DNA of 64,000 nt from Cloacibacillus porcorum (GTDB taxonomy: Bacteria; Synergistota; Synergistia; Synergistales; Synergistaceae). The stretch spans positions 2,320,219 through 2,384,218 of the forward strand of contig NZ_CP016757.1 of the NCBI RefSeq assembly GCF_001701045.1, read 5' to 3'. Position numbers and translations under genes: made by a program. Positions 40,311 to 48,665 of the stretch are shown piece after piece. The notes under the pieces are model-generated. The model was not told the DNA's origin, did no database searches, and was given only the letters and a program-made list of their open reading frames with translations. Position 1 is the first letter of the stretch; every line of letters starts with the position of its first letter.

Positions 40311-42038
40311 ATGGATTTCAAACCATTACTTAAAAGCGCGCTGGGCGAAGAGCCCTGCGACCTGCTGTTCAAAAACGCAAAATTCGCAAACCTCTGCACA
40401 ATGGAATATGAGACGGGCGACATCGCCGTAAAGAATGGCGTCATCGTCGGTATCGGCGGGGGATACGCGGCGAAAGAGACCGTAGACTGCGCCGGACGTC
40501 TGCTGCTGCCGGGATTCATCGAGGGGCACATGCATGTCGAGAGCACCTTTATGGTGCCGCGCAATCTCGCCGCGGAGATATCGCCGCACGGCACCACCAC
40601 GGTAATGCCGGACCCGCACGAGATCGCGAACACCTGCGGCACGGAGGGGATACGCTTCATGCACCGTGAAAGCGAGGGGCTGCCGGTCGACTTCTACTAC
40701 GGCGCGCCCTCCTGCGTGCCAGCGTCGGCGCAGGAGACGCCCTTCGAATACATTGAGGCGGACGAGATAAAAAAACTCTTCGCGGACGGGAGCTGCACAC
40801 ACCTCGGAGAGATGATGAACTTCCCCGGCGTATACCTCGGCGACGACAAAGTATGGGCGAAGCTGGCCGCCTCCGAGGGCAGAGTCATAACCGGCCACGC
40901 CCCGCGCGTAAGCGGAAGAGAGCTGGCCGCCTATCTGCTCGGAGGGATAACCTCCGACCACGAATGCGACAACGCCGAAGAGGCGCTAGAAAAGCTGCGC
41001 CGCGGCATGTACATCATGATCCGTCAGGGAGCGACGGCGAGAAACCTCAAAGAGCTGGCCCCGCTGCTTGCCGCGCGGCCCGGCCTCGCGGCGCGCTGCC
41101 TCTCCGTCAGCGACGACATCTCGCCGAACTTCATCCACGAACGCGGCCACCTCGACGGCTGCCTTCGCGAGCTGATAGAGTGCGGCGTCGAACCGCTCGC
41201 CGCGCTGCGGACGATAACCCTGACGCCCGCTGAATACTTCCGGCTTTACGACCGCGGCATCATAGCCCCGGCAAAGCTGGCTGACATCGTCATGGTCGAC
41301 AATATTGAAAAATGCACCGTCCTCAAAGTCTGGAAGAGGGGAAAACTGGTCGCCGAAAACGGCGCGCCGACCGAAAAAATAACGCCCGCCGTCACCTCCG
41401 CGCTTCCCGGATACGGCGGCGAAGTACGCACGCCGACGGCAGACGAACTGCGCGTGAAAATAGACGCTCCCGGCGTGGAGATAAACGTCATCGGCGTCAT
41501 CCCCGGACAGGTCGTCACCAAAACTATCCGCATGGCGCCGACCGACATAGACGGATACGCCTGCGCCGACGCGGAACGCGAACTGGCGAAGATGGCCGTC
41601 GTTGAAAAAAACCGCGGCACGGGGCGCTGCGCCGTCGGATTCCTCCATGGCTTCGGCCTCGTGCGCGGCGCCGTCGCCTCCTCCATCGCCCACGACGCAC
41701 ACAACTACACATGCGCGGGCATGGACGACATCTCCATGGAGACGGCGCTGCGGGAGCTCGCGTGCCTCGGGGGCGGCATCGTCATCGCCGAGGGCGAAAA
41801 TATCCTCGCGGAGCTGGAGCTGCCGGTCGGCGGCCTTATGAGCCTCCTGAGCGCCGCCGAAATACGCGAAAAGACCGTGGCCCTTAACGCGGCACGCGAC
41901 GCCCTGGGCTGCACGAACCCACACGCGCTCATGCAGCTGAGCTTCATGTCGCTCTCCGTCATCCCGGAGCTCAAACTTACCGATAAAGGGTACTTTGACA
42001 TTTCGCGATGTGAAGTTATGCCGCTTTTTGTGCATTAA
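40311..42038 (+). CDS. ade: Adenine deaminase
   Basis: A 575-residue amidohydrolase of the Ade type, which deaminates adenine to hypoxanthine. Metal ligands begin with GFIEGHMHVEST near residue 68, followed by MPDPHEIANTCG and ITGHAPRVSG. The C-terminal domain ends MSLSVIPELKLTDKG. GGGGGCGG lies shortly before the ATG. The long minus-strand frames across it are GC-driven shadows. The stop is 166 bp before the next start, which has its own promoter. Confidence 0.95.
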   Translation: MDFKPLLKSALGEEPCDLLFKNAKFANLCTMEYETGDIAVKNGVIVGIGGGYAAKETVDCAGRLLLPGFIEGHMHVESTFMVPRNLAAEISPHGTTTVMPDPHEIANTCGTEGIRFMHRESEGLPVDFYYGAPSCVPASAQETPFEYIEADEIKKLFADGSCTHLGEMMNFPGVYLGDDKVWAKLAASEGRVITGHAPRVSGRELAAYLLGGITSDHECDNAEEALEKLRRGMYIMIRQGATARNLKELAPLLAARPGLAARCLSVSDDISPNFIHERGHLDGCLRELIECGVEPLAALRTITLTPAEYFRLYDRGIIAPAKLADIVMVDNIEKCTVLKVWKRGKLVAENGAPTEKITPAVTSALPGYGGEVRTPTADELRVKIDAPGVEINVIGVIPGQVVTKTIRMAPTDIDGYACADAERELAKMAVVEKNRGTGRCAVGFLHGFGLVRGAVASSIAHDAHNYTCAGMDDISMETALRELACLGGGIVIAEGENILAELELPVGGLMSLLSAAEIREKTVALNAARDALGCTNPHALMQLSFMSLSVIPELKLTDKGYFDISRCEVMPLFVH

Positions 42039-42044
42039 TTACGG

Positions 42045-42073
42045 TTGTTAATTGCTAATTTCGATGATATAAT
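42045..42073 (+). promoter_or_regulatory. Promoter of the encapsulin operon
   Basis: TTGTTA (42045-42050) and TATAAT (42068-42073) are 17 bases apart, beginning six bases past the ade stop, with an AT-rich leader of about 130 bases to the ferritin-like gene. A GGGAGGAG site precedes the first ATG. Confidence 0.78.
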
Positions 42074-42204
42074 CTAAAATAGTTTCAAATAAAGATAACT
42101 GAGAGGCTTTTACTCTTATCTGTTACAATAAGAGACATAGAGAACCAGTTATAACCATTAAAATGCCTGAATAAGGCACAAAATTACAGGGAGGAGCTTA
42201 AAAC

Positions 42205-42555
42205 ATGGAAGCATACACAGAACCTTACAGCCTGCTCAACAAACAGACGGTCGATATAGCGCAGGCGCTCAAAAGCCTTCAGGAGGAGCTTGAAGCCATC
42301 GACTTCTACAACCAGCGCGTCAACACCTGCACCAATGAGGACCTCAAACGCATCATGGCGCACAACCGCGACGAGGAGATCGAACACTCGGCGATGCTGG
42401 TCGGCTGGCTCAAGGTTTATATGAACGGCTGGGACAAAGAGATCGGCGAATACGTCGCCAACGCGAAGGCCGGAACGATGGGCATCGACCTCGAGGACGG
42501 CCCCGACGCCGCCCCGGGAGCCAGCGGCCAGGACCTTAAAATCGGCAAACTTTAA
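42205..42555 (+). CDS. Encapsulated ferritin-like protein (EncFtn)
   Basis: A 116-residue cargo protein. Two helices carry the ferroxidase residues: EELEAIDFYNQR near residue 31 and RDEEIEHSAML near residue 63 (Glu and His ligands). The family forms open decamers that oxidise Fe(II) only when packed inside an encapsulin. The C-terminal tail after a Gly/Ala/Pro linker (ASGQDLKIGKL) is the targeting peptide that binds the shell interior. It is followed by the shell gene after 50 nt. Confidence 0.92.
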   Translation: MEAYTEPYSLLNKQTVDIAQALKSLQEELEAIDFYNQRVNTCTNEDLKRIMAHNRDEEIEHSAMLVGWLKVYMNGWDKEIGEYVANAKAGTMGIDLEDGPDAAPGASGQDLKIGKL

Positions 42556-42605
42556 TATTCACGATACAGCTATAGAGACAGCATACATAGAAGGGAGTTT
42601 AAATT

Positions 42606-43406
42606 ATGGACATTCTTAAAAGATCACTCGCGCCGATAACGGCGGAAGCATGGACAGAGATAGACAAGCAGGCGGCGGACGTGCTCCGCGGCGTGCTCAC
42701 CGGACGCAAGGTCGCCGACGTGTCGGACCCGAAGGGCTGGCAGTGCGACTCAATTTCAGAGGGCACGCTGACGCTCGCCGAAGAGTCGCCGGTTGAGGGC
42801 GTAAACTACGGCGTACGCGACGTACTTCCCCTCGTAGAGATCCGCGTCCCCTTCACCCTGCCGATGTGGGATCTCGACGACATCTCCCGCGGCTGCAAGA
42901 CGACAGACTACACACCGCTACAGGAAGCGGCGCGCCAGGCGGCCCTCTTTGAGGACACCGCAGTATTCAAGGGACTTGAAGAGGCCGGCATCCTCGGGAT
43001 AGAGCTCGAAACAGACAACGACCCCATCGAAACCGCCCTTGACGACGACGCGCTCATCAAAGCGGTCTACGACGCGACGCAGGTCCTCGCCTCACGCAAC
43101 GTCGGCGGCCCCTACGTCTTCGTCTGCTCCAAGAAAGTATGGGAGAAGATCGTCACCTCCAACACCGCCTACCCGCTCAGAAAGAGCCTCGAAAAGATCG
43201 TCGACAAAGTCGTCCTCTCAAAGCAGTACGAGACGAACTTCGTCACCTCCATGCGCGGCGGAGACAGCGAACTCGTGGTCGGACAGGACTTCTCCATCGG
43301 ATACCAGTCCCACACCGCGACCGAGGTCAACTTCTACATCACGGAGACCTTCACCTTCCGCGTCACCACACCGGAGGCCTTTGTGGAGCTTAAGATAGCC
43401 GAATAA
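42606..43406 (+). CDS. Encapsulin nanocompartment shell protein
   Basis: A 266-residue family 1 encapsulin. ILKRSLAPITAEAWTEID at the start, then RKVADVSDPKGW and a C-terminal SIGYQSHTATEVNFYITETF are diagnostic. It has the HK97 capsid fold and makes an iron-storage shell with the ferritin-like protein. It is host DNA, unrelated in position to the prophage capsid. AGAAGGGAG precedes the ATG. The operon ends in a strong terminator. Confidence 0.95.
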   Translation: MDILKRSLAPITAEAWTEIDKQAADVLRGVLTGRKVADVSDPKGWQCDSISEGTLTLAEESPVEGVNYGVRDVLPLVEIRVPFTLPMWDLDDISRGCKTTDYTPLQEAARQAALFEDTAVFKGLEEAGILGIELETDNDPIETALDDDALIKAVYDATQVLASRNVGGPYVFVCSKKVWEKIVTSNTAYPLRKSLEKIVDKVVLSKQYETNFVTSMRGGDSELVVGQDFSIGYQSHTATEVNFYITETFTFRVTTPEAFVELKIAE

Positions 43407-43427
43407 TAACGAATAATAAGACCTAGT

Positions 43428-43461
43428 AAGAAAGGGAGGCCTCAGCGGCCTCCCTTTCTTA
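43428..43461. terminator. Bidirectional terminator after encapsulin
   Basis: AAGAAAGGGAGGCC and GGCCTCCCTTTCTT form a perfect 14-bp stem with a 5-nt loop. It ends the plus-strand encapsulin operon and overlaps the stop of the convergent TRIC gene, so it can serve both. Confidence 0.88.
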
Positions 43462-44074
43462 TTTCCGCGATCTTGACCAGCGGCAGATTGATATTGAAAT
43501 AGACCGATACCAGCCGCACCGCGAGGATAATGAAAAGCGCCGCGTAGGCGGCGGGACCAAGCCCTATCATTCCTCTCGCGAACCAGAGAAAAGAACAGCC
43601 GACAATCGCCGCCAGGGCGTAAATATCATGGCGGAAGATGACCGGTACCCTCTGCGCGAGCAGATCCCGCAGAATGCCGCCGCCGATGCCGGTTATCACC
43701 GCGGCAAAGAGAAACTGCATAAAATTATAATGCAGATAGATCGCCTTGATCCCCGCGTCCACCGCGAAAAAAGAGAGCCCCATCGCGTCAAGCACGATCA
43801 GCAGCCACTGGACCCGGAAAAGCTGCGGCACCGCGACCACGGCGGCGACGGAGAGCATCACGATGAGGACGGTCTGGTAATTTGAGAAAAAGACGGGGAT
43901 GCCCCTGTCCATCACGACGTCGCGCAGCACGCCGCCGCCGCAGGCCGCGGTAAAGGCGAGTATCGTTATCCCGAACAGGTCCATGCGCCGCTGCACCGCC
44001 GTATGCGCGCCAAGCAGGGCGAAGCTCACCACGCCGATTATCTCCAGCACGCTGAGACTGGCGATCGGAGACAT
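43442..44074 (-). CDS. TRIC/UPF0126 family membrane protein (YadS-like)
   Basis: A 210-residue membrane protein with about seven hydrophobic helices in two repeats, each containing the glycine-rich turn GGVLRD (AACGGGVLRDVV and GIGGGILRDLL) typical of the UPF0126/TRIC channel fold. Relatives are proposed cation or glycine channels. The start is not certain: ATG at 44074 or a GTG four codons earlier; neither has a strong site. It follows the phosphatase gene on the same strand. Confidence 0.9.
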   Translation of the reverse strand: MSPIASLSVLEIIGVVSFALLGAHTAVQRRMDLFGITILAFTAACGGGVLRDVVMDRGIPVFFSNYQTVLIVMLSVAAVVAVPQLFRVQWLLIVLDAMGLSFFAVDAGIKAIYLHYNFMQFLFAAVITGIGGGILRDLLAQRVPVIFRHDIYALAAIVGCSFLWFARGMIGLGPAAYAALFIILAVRLVSVYFNINLPLVKIAEIRKGGR

Positions 44075-44114
44075 CAGTTTACCCACACACAGAGGAGGCG
44101 AAAGCCGCCGGACA

Positions 44115-44582
44115 TCAAAGCAGCCCCTCCCCTCTGATTTTATTCAGCAAGGATTCGCAGCCCTTCCTGATATCGTCATAGGCCCGCGTAAAATTTCCCG
44201 TATACCACGGGTCGGCGACATCCTCTCCCGCCTCGTCGGTGAAATCCATCAGCTTCCACACCTTCTCCTCGGGGTCGCCGCCGCATATCCGCAGGATATT
44301 GCGGATATGCTGCCCATCCATCCCGATAATATAATCGAACTTTCCATAATCGGCGCGCGTCAGCTGTACCGCGCGGCGGCGCTCAAAGGGCACCCCCTCT
44401 CCGCGAAGCTTGGCCTGCGAAGCGCGGTGCATATCGCTGCCGATCTCCTCCGCGCTCGTCGCCGAGGACATTATCATAAACCGATCCGCAAGCCCCGCCC
44501 GCGCGGAGAGATCCTTCATCACAAACTCCGCCATCGGACTGCGGCAGATATTGCCGTGACAGACAAACATTATCTTAATCAA
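44115..44582 (-). CDS. Low-molecular-weight protein tyrosine phosphatase
   Basis: A 155-residue phosphatase. The P-loop CHGNICRS (C-x5-R) is at residues 9 to 16 and the general acid Asp in VADPWYTGNF near residue 124. These enzymes dephosphorylate phosphotyrosine or, in some bacteria, phosphoarginine. I used a TTG start (44582; LIKIMFVCHGN) because GGTGGGG lies five bases upstream; the ATG four codons further is possible. First gene of a short operon with the TRIC protein. Confidence 0.92.
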   Translation of the reverse strand: MIKIMFVCHGNICRSPMAEFVMKDLSARAGLADRFMIMSSATSAEEIGSDMHRASQAKLRGEGVPFERRRAVQLTRADYGKFDYIIGMDGQHIRNILRICGGDPEEKVWKLMDFTDEAGEDVADPWYTGNFTRAYDDIRKGCESLLNKIRGEGLL

Positions 44583-44665
44583 ACATACCCCACCTATACG
44601 TACCAATCATATATTGCAGGCTCCGACAATCTGCCGAACGCCCAGCCGCAAAGGGCTGGATGATT

Positions 44666-44694
44666 ATAGTATTATCTTTCGGCGGGCTTGGCAA
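44666..44694 (-). promoter_or_regulatory. Candidate promoter of the phosphatase-TRIC operon
   Basis: Minus-strand TTGCCA (44689-44694) and TACTAT (44666-44671) with 17 bases between them, about 85 bases upstream of the TTG start. Confidence 0.5.
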
Positions 44695-44912
44695 TATAGA
44701 AGCGCCGGCGCGGTCATGTTCGCCTCCATCTTCGCGCGGAAACGACGGATTTAATCTCCAATTCTTTTGGCATGGCACGTAAAATGACGAATCCTGCTAC
44801 ACCCAGAACAGTTCCAAGGAACGAAAACTACAGAAGCATTCTCATTACTAATACTGGATTCAATCCGAGCTGCAGCGAAACATTGCCGCCCCCAGGCGCA
44901 TATATAAAGCAC

Positions 44913-44939
44913 CTCCGCCGGATATATTTGCCGGCGGAG
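44913..44939 (-). terminator. Terminator downstream of nhaC
   Basis: CTCCGCCGG and CCGGCGGAG pair as a 9-bp stem with a 9-nt loop, about 62 bases past the nhaC stop on the minus strand. The following U-tract is weak (TGCTTTATATA). Confidence 0.55.
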
Positions 44940-45000
44940 ATGATTTAGGTCGTCTATTGATTGACCGCGCTATTTGCCTTTCGGCTGTTATGCCGAACTG

Positions 45001-46473
45001 CTATTTCCCGTATTTCGCCGCTTCGCTCTTAAGATAGACCTGCGGCTCCGCGGGGAGCTTGAAGAGCGGGATGAAGCGGTCCCAGCCGGTGAAGGTGAGA
45101 ACGAGCATCGAGCCGACTGCTATCCAGGCCATGTAGTTGTGGGTGATTATCTGTCCCACGGAGAGGGCAGTGGCAAGAGGATAAACGGAGGCGCTGATAC
45201 CGAGGAAGAATCCCATGTAGCAGTGCCAGGGGACGAGCTGCGAGCCGAGAACGCCCATCGCGTCGGACATGGTCGCGTTTCTCAGGGCCAGCGTGTACAT
45301 ATCCTCTTTGGAACCGACAACGTTTTCTTCCGTGATGTTCTTAATGATCGGGCCGATGGTTACGATCTGCGCCATTTCATCGGAGAGCGCCGCGTTGCCG
45401 AGCAGGCAGAGGATGCCGTTGGCGAAAATAAGGTGGCGGACCTTGTGGACCATGCGCGAGATCAGCGCGGCAACGGGGTCAAAGGCGTTCATCAGCCGCA
45501 TAACGCCGCCGAAGGCCCCAACCCAGAGCATCATCGCGATCGACCAGCCGCCAGCGTCGGAGAAACCGGTGTAGACAAGGTCAAGGAACTCCGTGATGCT
45601 GGTGACCGTGCCGGCCATGAGGCCAAATGCCAGCGAGGAGACGATACCCGAGCCAAGGCAGATCAGCGTGCTGTAACCCATGACGGCGGTGACGAGAACG
45701 ATGATGAGCGGGATCACCATGTAGACGGGGACTCCCTGTTTCACAAGCTCAAGCAGCGTGACAGCCGAGGGACGCTCCTCTGCCAGAGCCGTCCAGACCT
45801 CTTTCGGTATCTGCGCGATGGCGTCGGCGGCCTGTCCGGTCGTGCTTGGCAGTCCCATGCTGACGCCGATGAAGTAGAAGACTACGGCCGAGGCGATGAG
45901 GCAGAGCAGCGACCAGACTCCCTGGTGGCGGACTCTCTTGATTATTTCGACCTGCTGGATACCGGAGCTGACGATCGTCGTATCGGAGATAAGCCCAATG
46001 TTGTCGCCGAAGCAGGAGCCGCCGGCGATGGCGCCGACGGTAAGCGCGATGTTGCCGCCGACGATATGGTTAAGCCAGAGGAAGATCGGCGCGCAGGCAG
46101 CAAACGTTCCCCACGAGGTCCCAGTAGCTATCGAGAGGACGGAGGTGACGAGCAGGGCAACGACGGCGAGAACTTTCGCGTTGAGCCCCGCGGCAAGCGA
46201 CATGTTGATGACGGAGGCGGCAACGCCGGTAGCCATAAAGCATTCGGCGACGGCGTAGGCGGCCTGGAGAATGAGGAAAACGATCAGGAAGTGTTTCAGG
46301 TTGTCAAGAGCCGCATCAAGGCAGTCCTGGAACTTGTAACGGTCAACGATCATCGCAACGATGACCGCGTACATAAACGAGAGCGGCGCGGCAAGAAGAA
46401 TGTCCATCCCAGAGAGCATAAGACCCGCTATAACACATATAGGCGTAAGTTTCAACAAAGCTTTCATTACCAA
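45001..46473 (-). CDS. nhaC: NhaC-family Na+/H+ antiporter
   Basis: A 490-residue membrane protein with about 11 to 12 hydrophobic helices. TSVLSIATGTSWGTFAACAPIF and GAIAGGSCFGDNIGLISDTT are signatures of the NhaC family, which swaps cytoplasmic Na+ for external H+. Start taken at TTG (46473) six bases after AGGAGG; ATG two codons later is possible. The plus-strand 500-codon frame over it is a shadow. The location beside Na+-coupled amino acid genes suggests sodium recycling. Confidence 0.93.
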   Translation of the reverse strand: MVMKALLKLTPICVIAGLMLSGMDILLAAPLSFMYAVIVAMIVDRYKFQDCLDAALDNLKHFLIVFLILQAAYAVAECFMATGVAASVINMSLAAGLNAKVLAVVALLVTSVLSIATGTSWGTFAACAPIFLWLNHIVGGNIALTVGAIAGGSCFGDNIGLISDTTIVSSGIQQVEIIKRVRHQGVWSLLCLIASAVVFYFIGVSMGLPSTTGQAADAIAQIPKEVWTALAEERPSAVTLLELVKQGVPVYMVIPLIIVLVTAVMGYSTLICLGSGIVSSLAFGLMAGTVTSITEFLDLVYTGFSDAGGWSIAMMLWVGAFGGVMRLMNAFDPVAALISRMVHKVRHLIFANGILCLLGNAALSDEMAQIVTIGPIIKNITEENVVGSKEDMYTLALRNATMSDAMGVLGSQLVPWHCYMGFFLGISASVYPLATALSVGQIITHNYMAWIAVGSMLVLTFTGWDRFIPLFKLPAEPQVYLKSEAAKYGK

Positions 46474-46758
46474 TAAATGCCTCCTTTTAAACGATACCTG
46501 TTTCTATTACAGGCATAGATCGGAACCTGAGAGAAAGCGTGACGCGGAATCACAGAGAAACCGCACGCGCTGACTTTTCTCTCATCTGCAGGACGCTTTG
46601 GATTATTCCGGGAACACCTCCTTTTTAGTGCGGAACAAATATCCAGTCACTCCAAATTATCGGGCTTTTTAATAATTATTTTGTACAAACTGCTTACATG
46701 ATACCAGCGTTTTAGCATAATAAAATCAAATCATGCCAAAACGTACGGGACTTAATAC
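46474..46758. other. Leader of nhaC and gap to the SDR gene
   Basis: A 285-bp stretch without a gene. The half next to nhaC folds as a long hairpin (separate entry); the rest (46640-46740) is AT-rich. No clear terminator with a U-tract follows the SDR gene, so transcription of the glycine operon might read into nhaC. Confidence 0.45.
46528..46584 (-). ncRNA. Structured leader hairpin upstream of nhaC
   Basis: TGAGAGAAA and TTTCTCTCA pair as an outer stem. Inside, GCGTG/CACGC and CGG/CCG add an interrupted second stem. It lies 55 bases before the nhaC start, in the transcript. It is not a plain terminator since no U-tract follows in the minus direction. A Na+-sensing riboswitch would fit the gene but I could not match a known consensus. 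Confidence 0.4.
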
Positions 46759-47511
46759 TTAGTAAAGCCCAGCTGTTTCGCCGCCGTCTATCCTGATGTC
46801 GGCTCCGGTTATGTATTTCGCGTCGTCCGAGGCAAGGAAAGCGTAGAGCTTGCCGATCTCTTCCGGTTCGGCGTGGCGTTTCATCGGGATGCCTTCGTTC
46901 ACCTTCGCGAGCATCTCTTCGGTGTATTCGGCCTTCTGCATGGGGGTGAGGACGTAGCCTGGGCATACGCAGTTTACGCGCACGACGGGGGCCAGTTCGA
47001 GGGCCATACTCTTTGTCAGCAGAATCACTCCGGCCTTTGAGGCGTTGTAGTCCGTATACCAGCGGTGCCCTTCGGTGCCGTTCGTAGAGGCGGTCATGAG
47101 GATGACGCCGCTCTTCTGGGCCGTCATGCGCCGCGCCGCTTCACGCGCACAGAGGAACATGCCGTTGAGGTTGATATCGATTACCTTTTTCCACTGCTCA
47201 TAGGAGATGTCTACGAAATCTGCCCTGATACTGATACCGGCGTTTGAGATGAGGACGTCTATGCCGCCGAGCGTTTCGTCCATTTTTTTGAAGGCGCTCT
47301 GCACATCCTCTTCTTTGCTGACATCGCCGACATAATATCCGGCAAAGTCCGGGTTTTCCGCCATCACCTGTTCGGCCGCCTTCTGGTTGTAGTCCACGAC
47401 GAACACCCTGGCTCCCTGCCGCGCGAATACCTGCGCGGTAGCAAGTCCGATGCCGCTAGCCGCTCCCGTTACCAGGACCCTTTTTCCCGCAAGTTCTTCA
47501 TAACGTGCCAT
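46759..47511 (-). CDS. SDR-family oxidoreductase
   Basis: A 250-residue classical short-chain dehydrogenase. Cofactor motif TGAASGIG near residue 14, Asp after the second strand (VVDYN) suggesting NAD preference, SNAGIS, catalytic Ser in MTAST, and Tyr/Lys in YNASK. The C-terminal RIDGGETAGLY is usual. The substrate is unknown. ATG at 47511 with CAGGAGAG upstream. Last gene of the GcvPA/PB operon, 31 nt after the NAD-kinase-like gene. Confidence 0.9.
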   Translation of the reverse strand: MARYEELAGKRVLVTGAASGIGLATAQVFARQGARVFVVDYNQKAAEQVMAENPDFAGYYVGDVSKEEDVQSAFKKMDETLGGIDVLISNAGISIRADFVDISYEQWKKVIDINLNGMFLCAREAARRMTAQKSGVILMTASTNGTEGHRWYTDYNASKAGVILLTKSMALELAPVVRVNCVCPGYVLTPMQKAEYTEEMLAKVNEGIPMKRHAEPEEIGKLYAFLASDDAKYITGADIRIDGGETAGLY

Positions 47512-47541
47512 GGTTCCACTCTCCTGCAATATCTTGATATT

Positions 47542-48657
47542 TTATGAGACTTTGGCCATCATCTTCCGCGCGTGTCCGGTGACGACGGGGATGTACCCCG
47601 AAAGCTCCCGGTCAAGCGCACAGTCGCCGGTGTCGGCGATCAGGCTTTTGCCAAAGAGCTGCGCCATCTTCGCGGGCGTCGCGATTACAGTGATGTTTTC
47701 TTTCGGTATCATGCGGATGACCTCGGGGCTCAGCTGCTGGTTGCCGCGTCCGAATATGTGCCCCTGTCCTCCGATCACCGTGATTATGAGCACTCTCTTA
47801 TTCCTCTCGACGCCGGAAAGTATCTCTTTTATACCCGCCTCGGTAAGGTCTTTGCCGATGAGTTTTCCGTCCCTGACGGCGTCCACGCCGAGCAGGGTGC
47901 CATCAAGGCCGAGACGGTCCGTAAGCTGTTTGGTGGTCGAGCCCGAGCCGATGAGGTATATTACGCCAGGCTTCATGGAGAGGGCCATGAAGGCGGCGAG
48001 ATTGGCCGCTTCCTCTGTCGAGCCGCCGCTGCCGCCGGACTTGCGGTCCTGCATGAACTCGCGGTCGTCGGGGATCATCATGTAGCCGTAGAGGCGCGCG
48101 CGCACAATATTGTCACGGAAGGCCTCTTCGTCAATGTCGACGACCTCCGCAGTCGTGAAGCGCTTGACTTTTCCAAGCAGGAAGTTATTGATGAGCAGCC
48201 CCGCGTCTTTCGGCCTCTTGGCGTAGACGCCGGAATGTATCTTGACTCCGGCGGGGATGCCGACGACGGGGAGGCGCTCGCCGATGACGGAGCAAATATC
48301 GCGCGCCGTACCGTCTCCCCCAGCGAATACGACAAGACCGACACCGCGCTCAAGCATCATCTCAGCTGCGCGTTTCGTGTCGGCCGGTGTCGTATGTGTC
48401 GACGGGTCAAAGAGCAGTTCAGTCTCTAAACCGTAGGATTTAAGCAAATCGGCTCCCATGCCGCCCGATGGACTGTAAAAACGGCAGTCTCCCGCGTTTT
48501 CGGCAAACTCTTTTACAGCCTCCTCGGCGCGCGTGCCGGCCATCGGCACGGCGCCGAGCTCAAGGGCCCGGCGGAGAGTCTCCTCTCCGTCGGTTCCCTT
48601 GAGGGCCACCTTGCCCCCCATTCCTGCCACAGGGTTAATGAGGAAGCCTATCTTCAT
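47542..48657 (-). CDS. COG3199 NAD kinase-like protein
   Basis: A 371-residue protein of the ATP-NAD kinase / AcoX-like group. It opens IGFLINPVAGMGGKV, and the kinase motif GGDGTARDI lies near residue 116, followed by GIPAGVKIHSGVYA. Family members near catabolic operons (such as acetoin degradation) have uncertain substrates; NAD phosphorylation is plausible to feed NADP-linked dehydrogenases. It lies 8 nt after gcvPB in an operon also holding two SDR genes. Confidence 0.85.
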   Translation of the reverse strand: MKIGFLINPVAGMGGKVALKGTDGEETLRRALELGAVPMAGTRAEEAVKEFAENAGDCRFYSPSGGMGADLLKSYGLETELLFDPSTHTTPADTKRAAEMMLERGVGLVVFAGGDGTARDICSVIGERLPVVGIPAGVKIHSGVYAKRPKDAGLLINNFLLGKVKRFTTAEVVDIDEEAFRDNIVRARLYGYMMIPDDREFMQDRKSGGSGGSTEEAANLAAFMALSMKPGVIYLIGSGSTTKQLTDRLGLDGTLLGVDAVRDGKLIGKDLTEAGIKEILSGVERNKRVLIITVIGGQGHIFGRGNQQLSPEVIRMIPKENITVIATPAKMAQLFGKSLIADTGDCALDRELSGYIPVVTGHARKMMAKVS

Positions 48658-48665
48658 GGTCTTCT

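Larger units (their letters stand above)
44583..45000. other. Gap between phosphatase and nhaC
   Basis: No intact gene is seen in this 418-bp stretch. It has a promoter for the phosphatase, a terminator for nhaC, and between 44745 and 44890 a minus-strand segment that still reads like a membrane protein end (LGTVLGVAGFVILRAMPKEL) with an in-frame TAG. That is probably a decayed transporter C-terminus. Confidence 0.4.

Noticed and set aside
40986-42035. A 349-codon minus-strand open frame
   Set aside because: Shadow of adenine deaminase in GC-rich DNA. It has no recognisable protein pattern.
44974-46476. A 500-codon plus-strand open frame
   Set aside because: It lies exactly opposite nhaC, has an extremely charged composition (Glu, Arg, Asp, His) without hydrophobic core, and comes from codon bias of the real gene.
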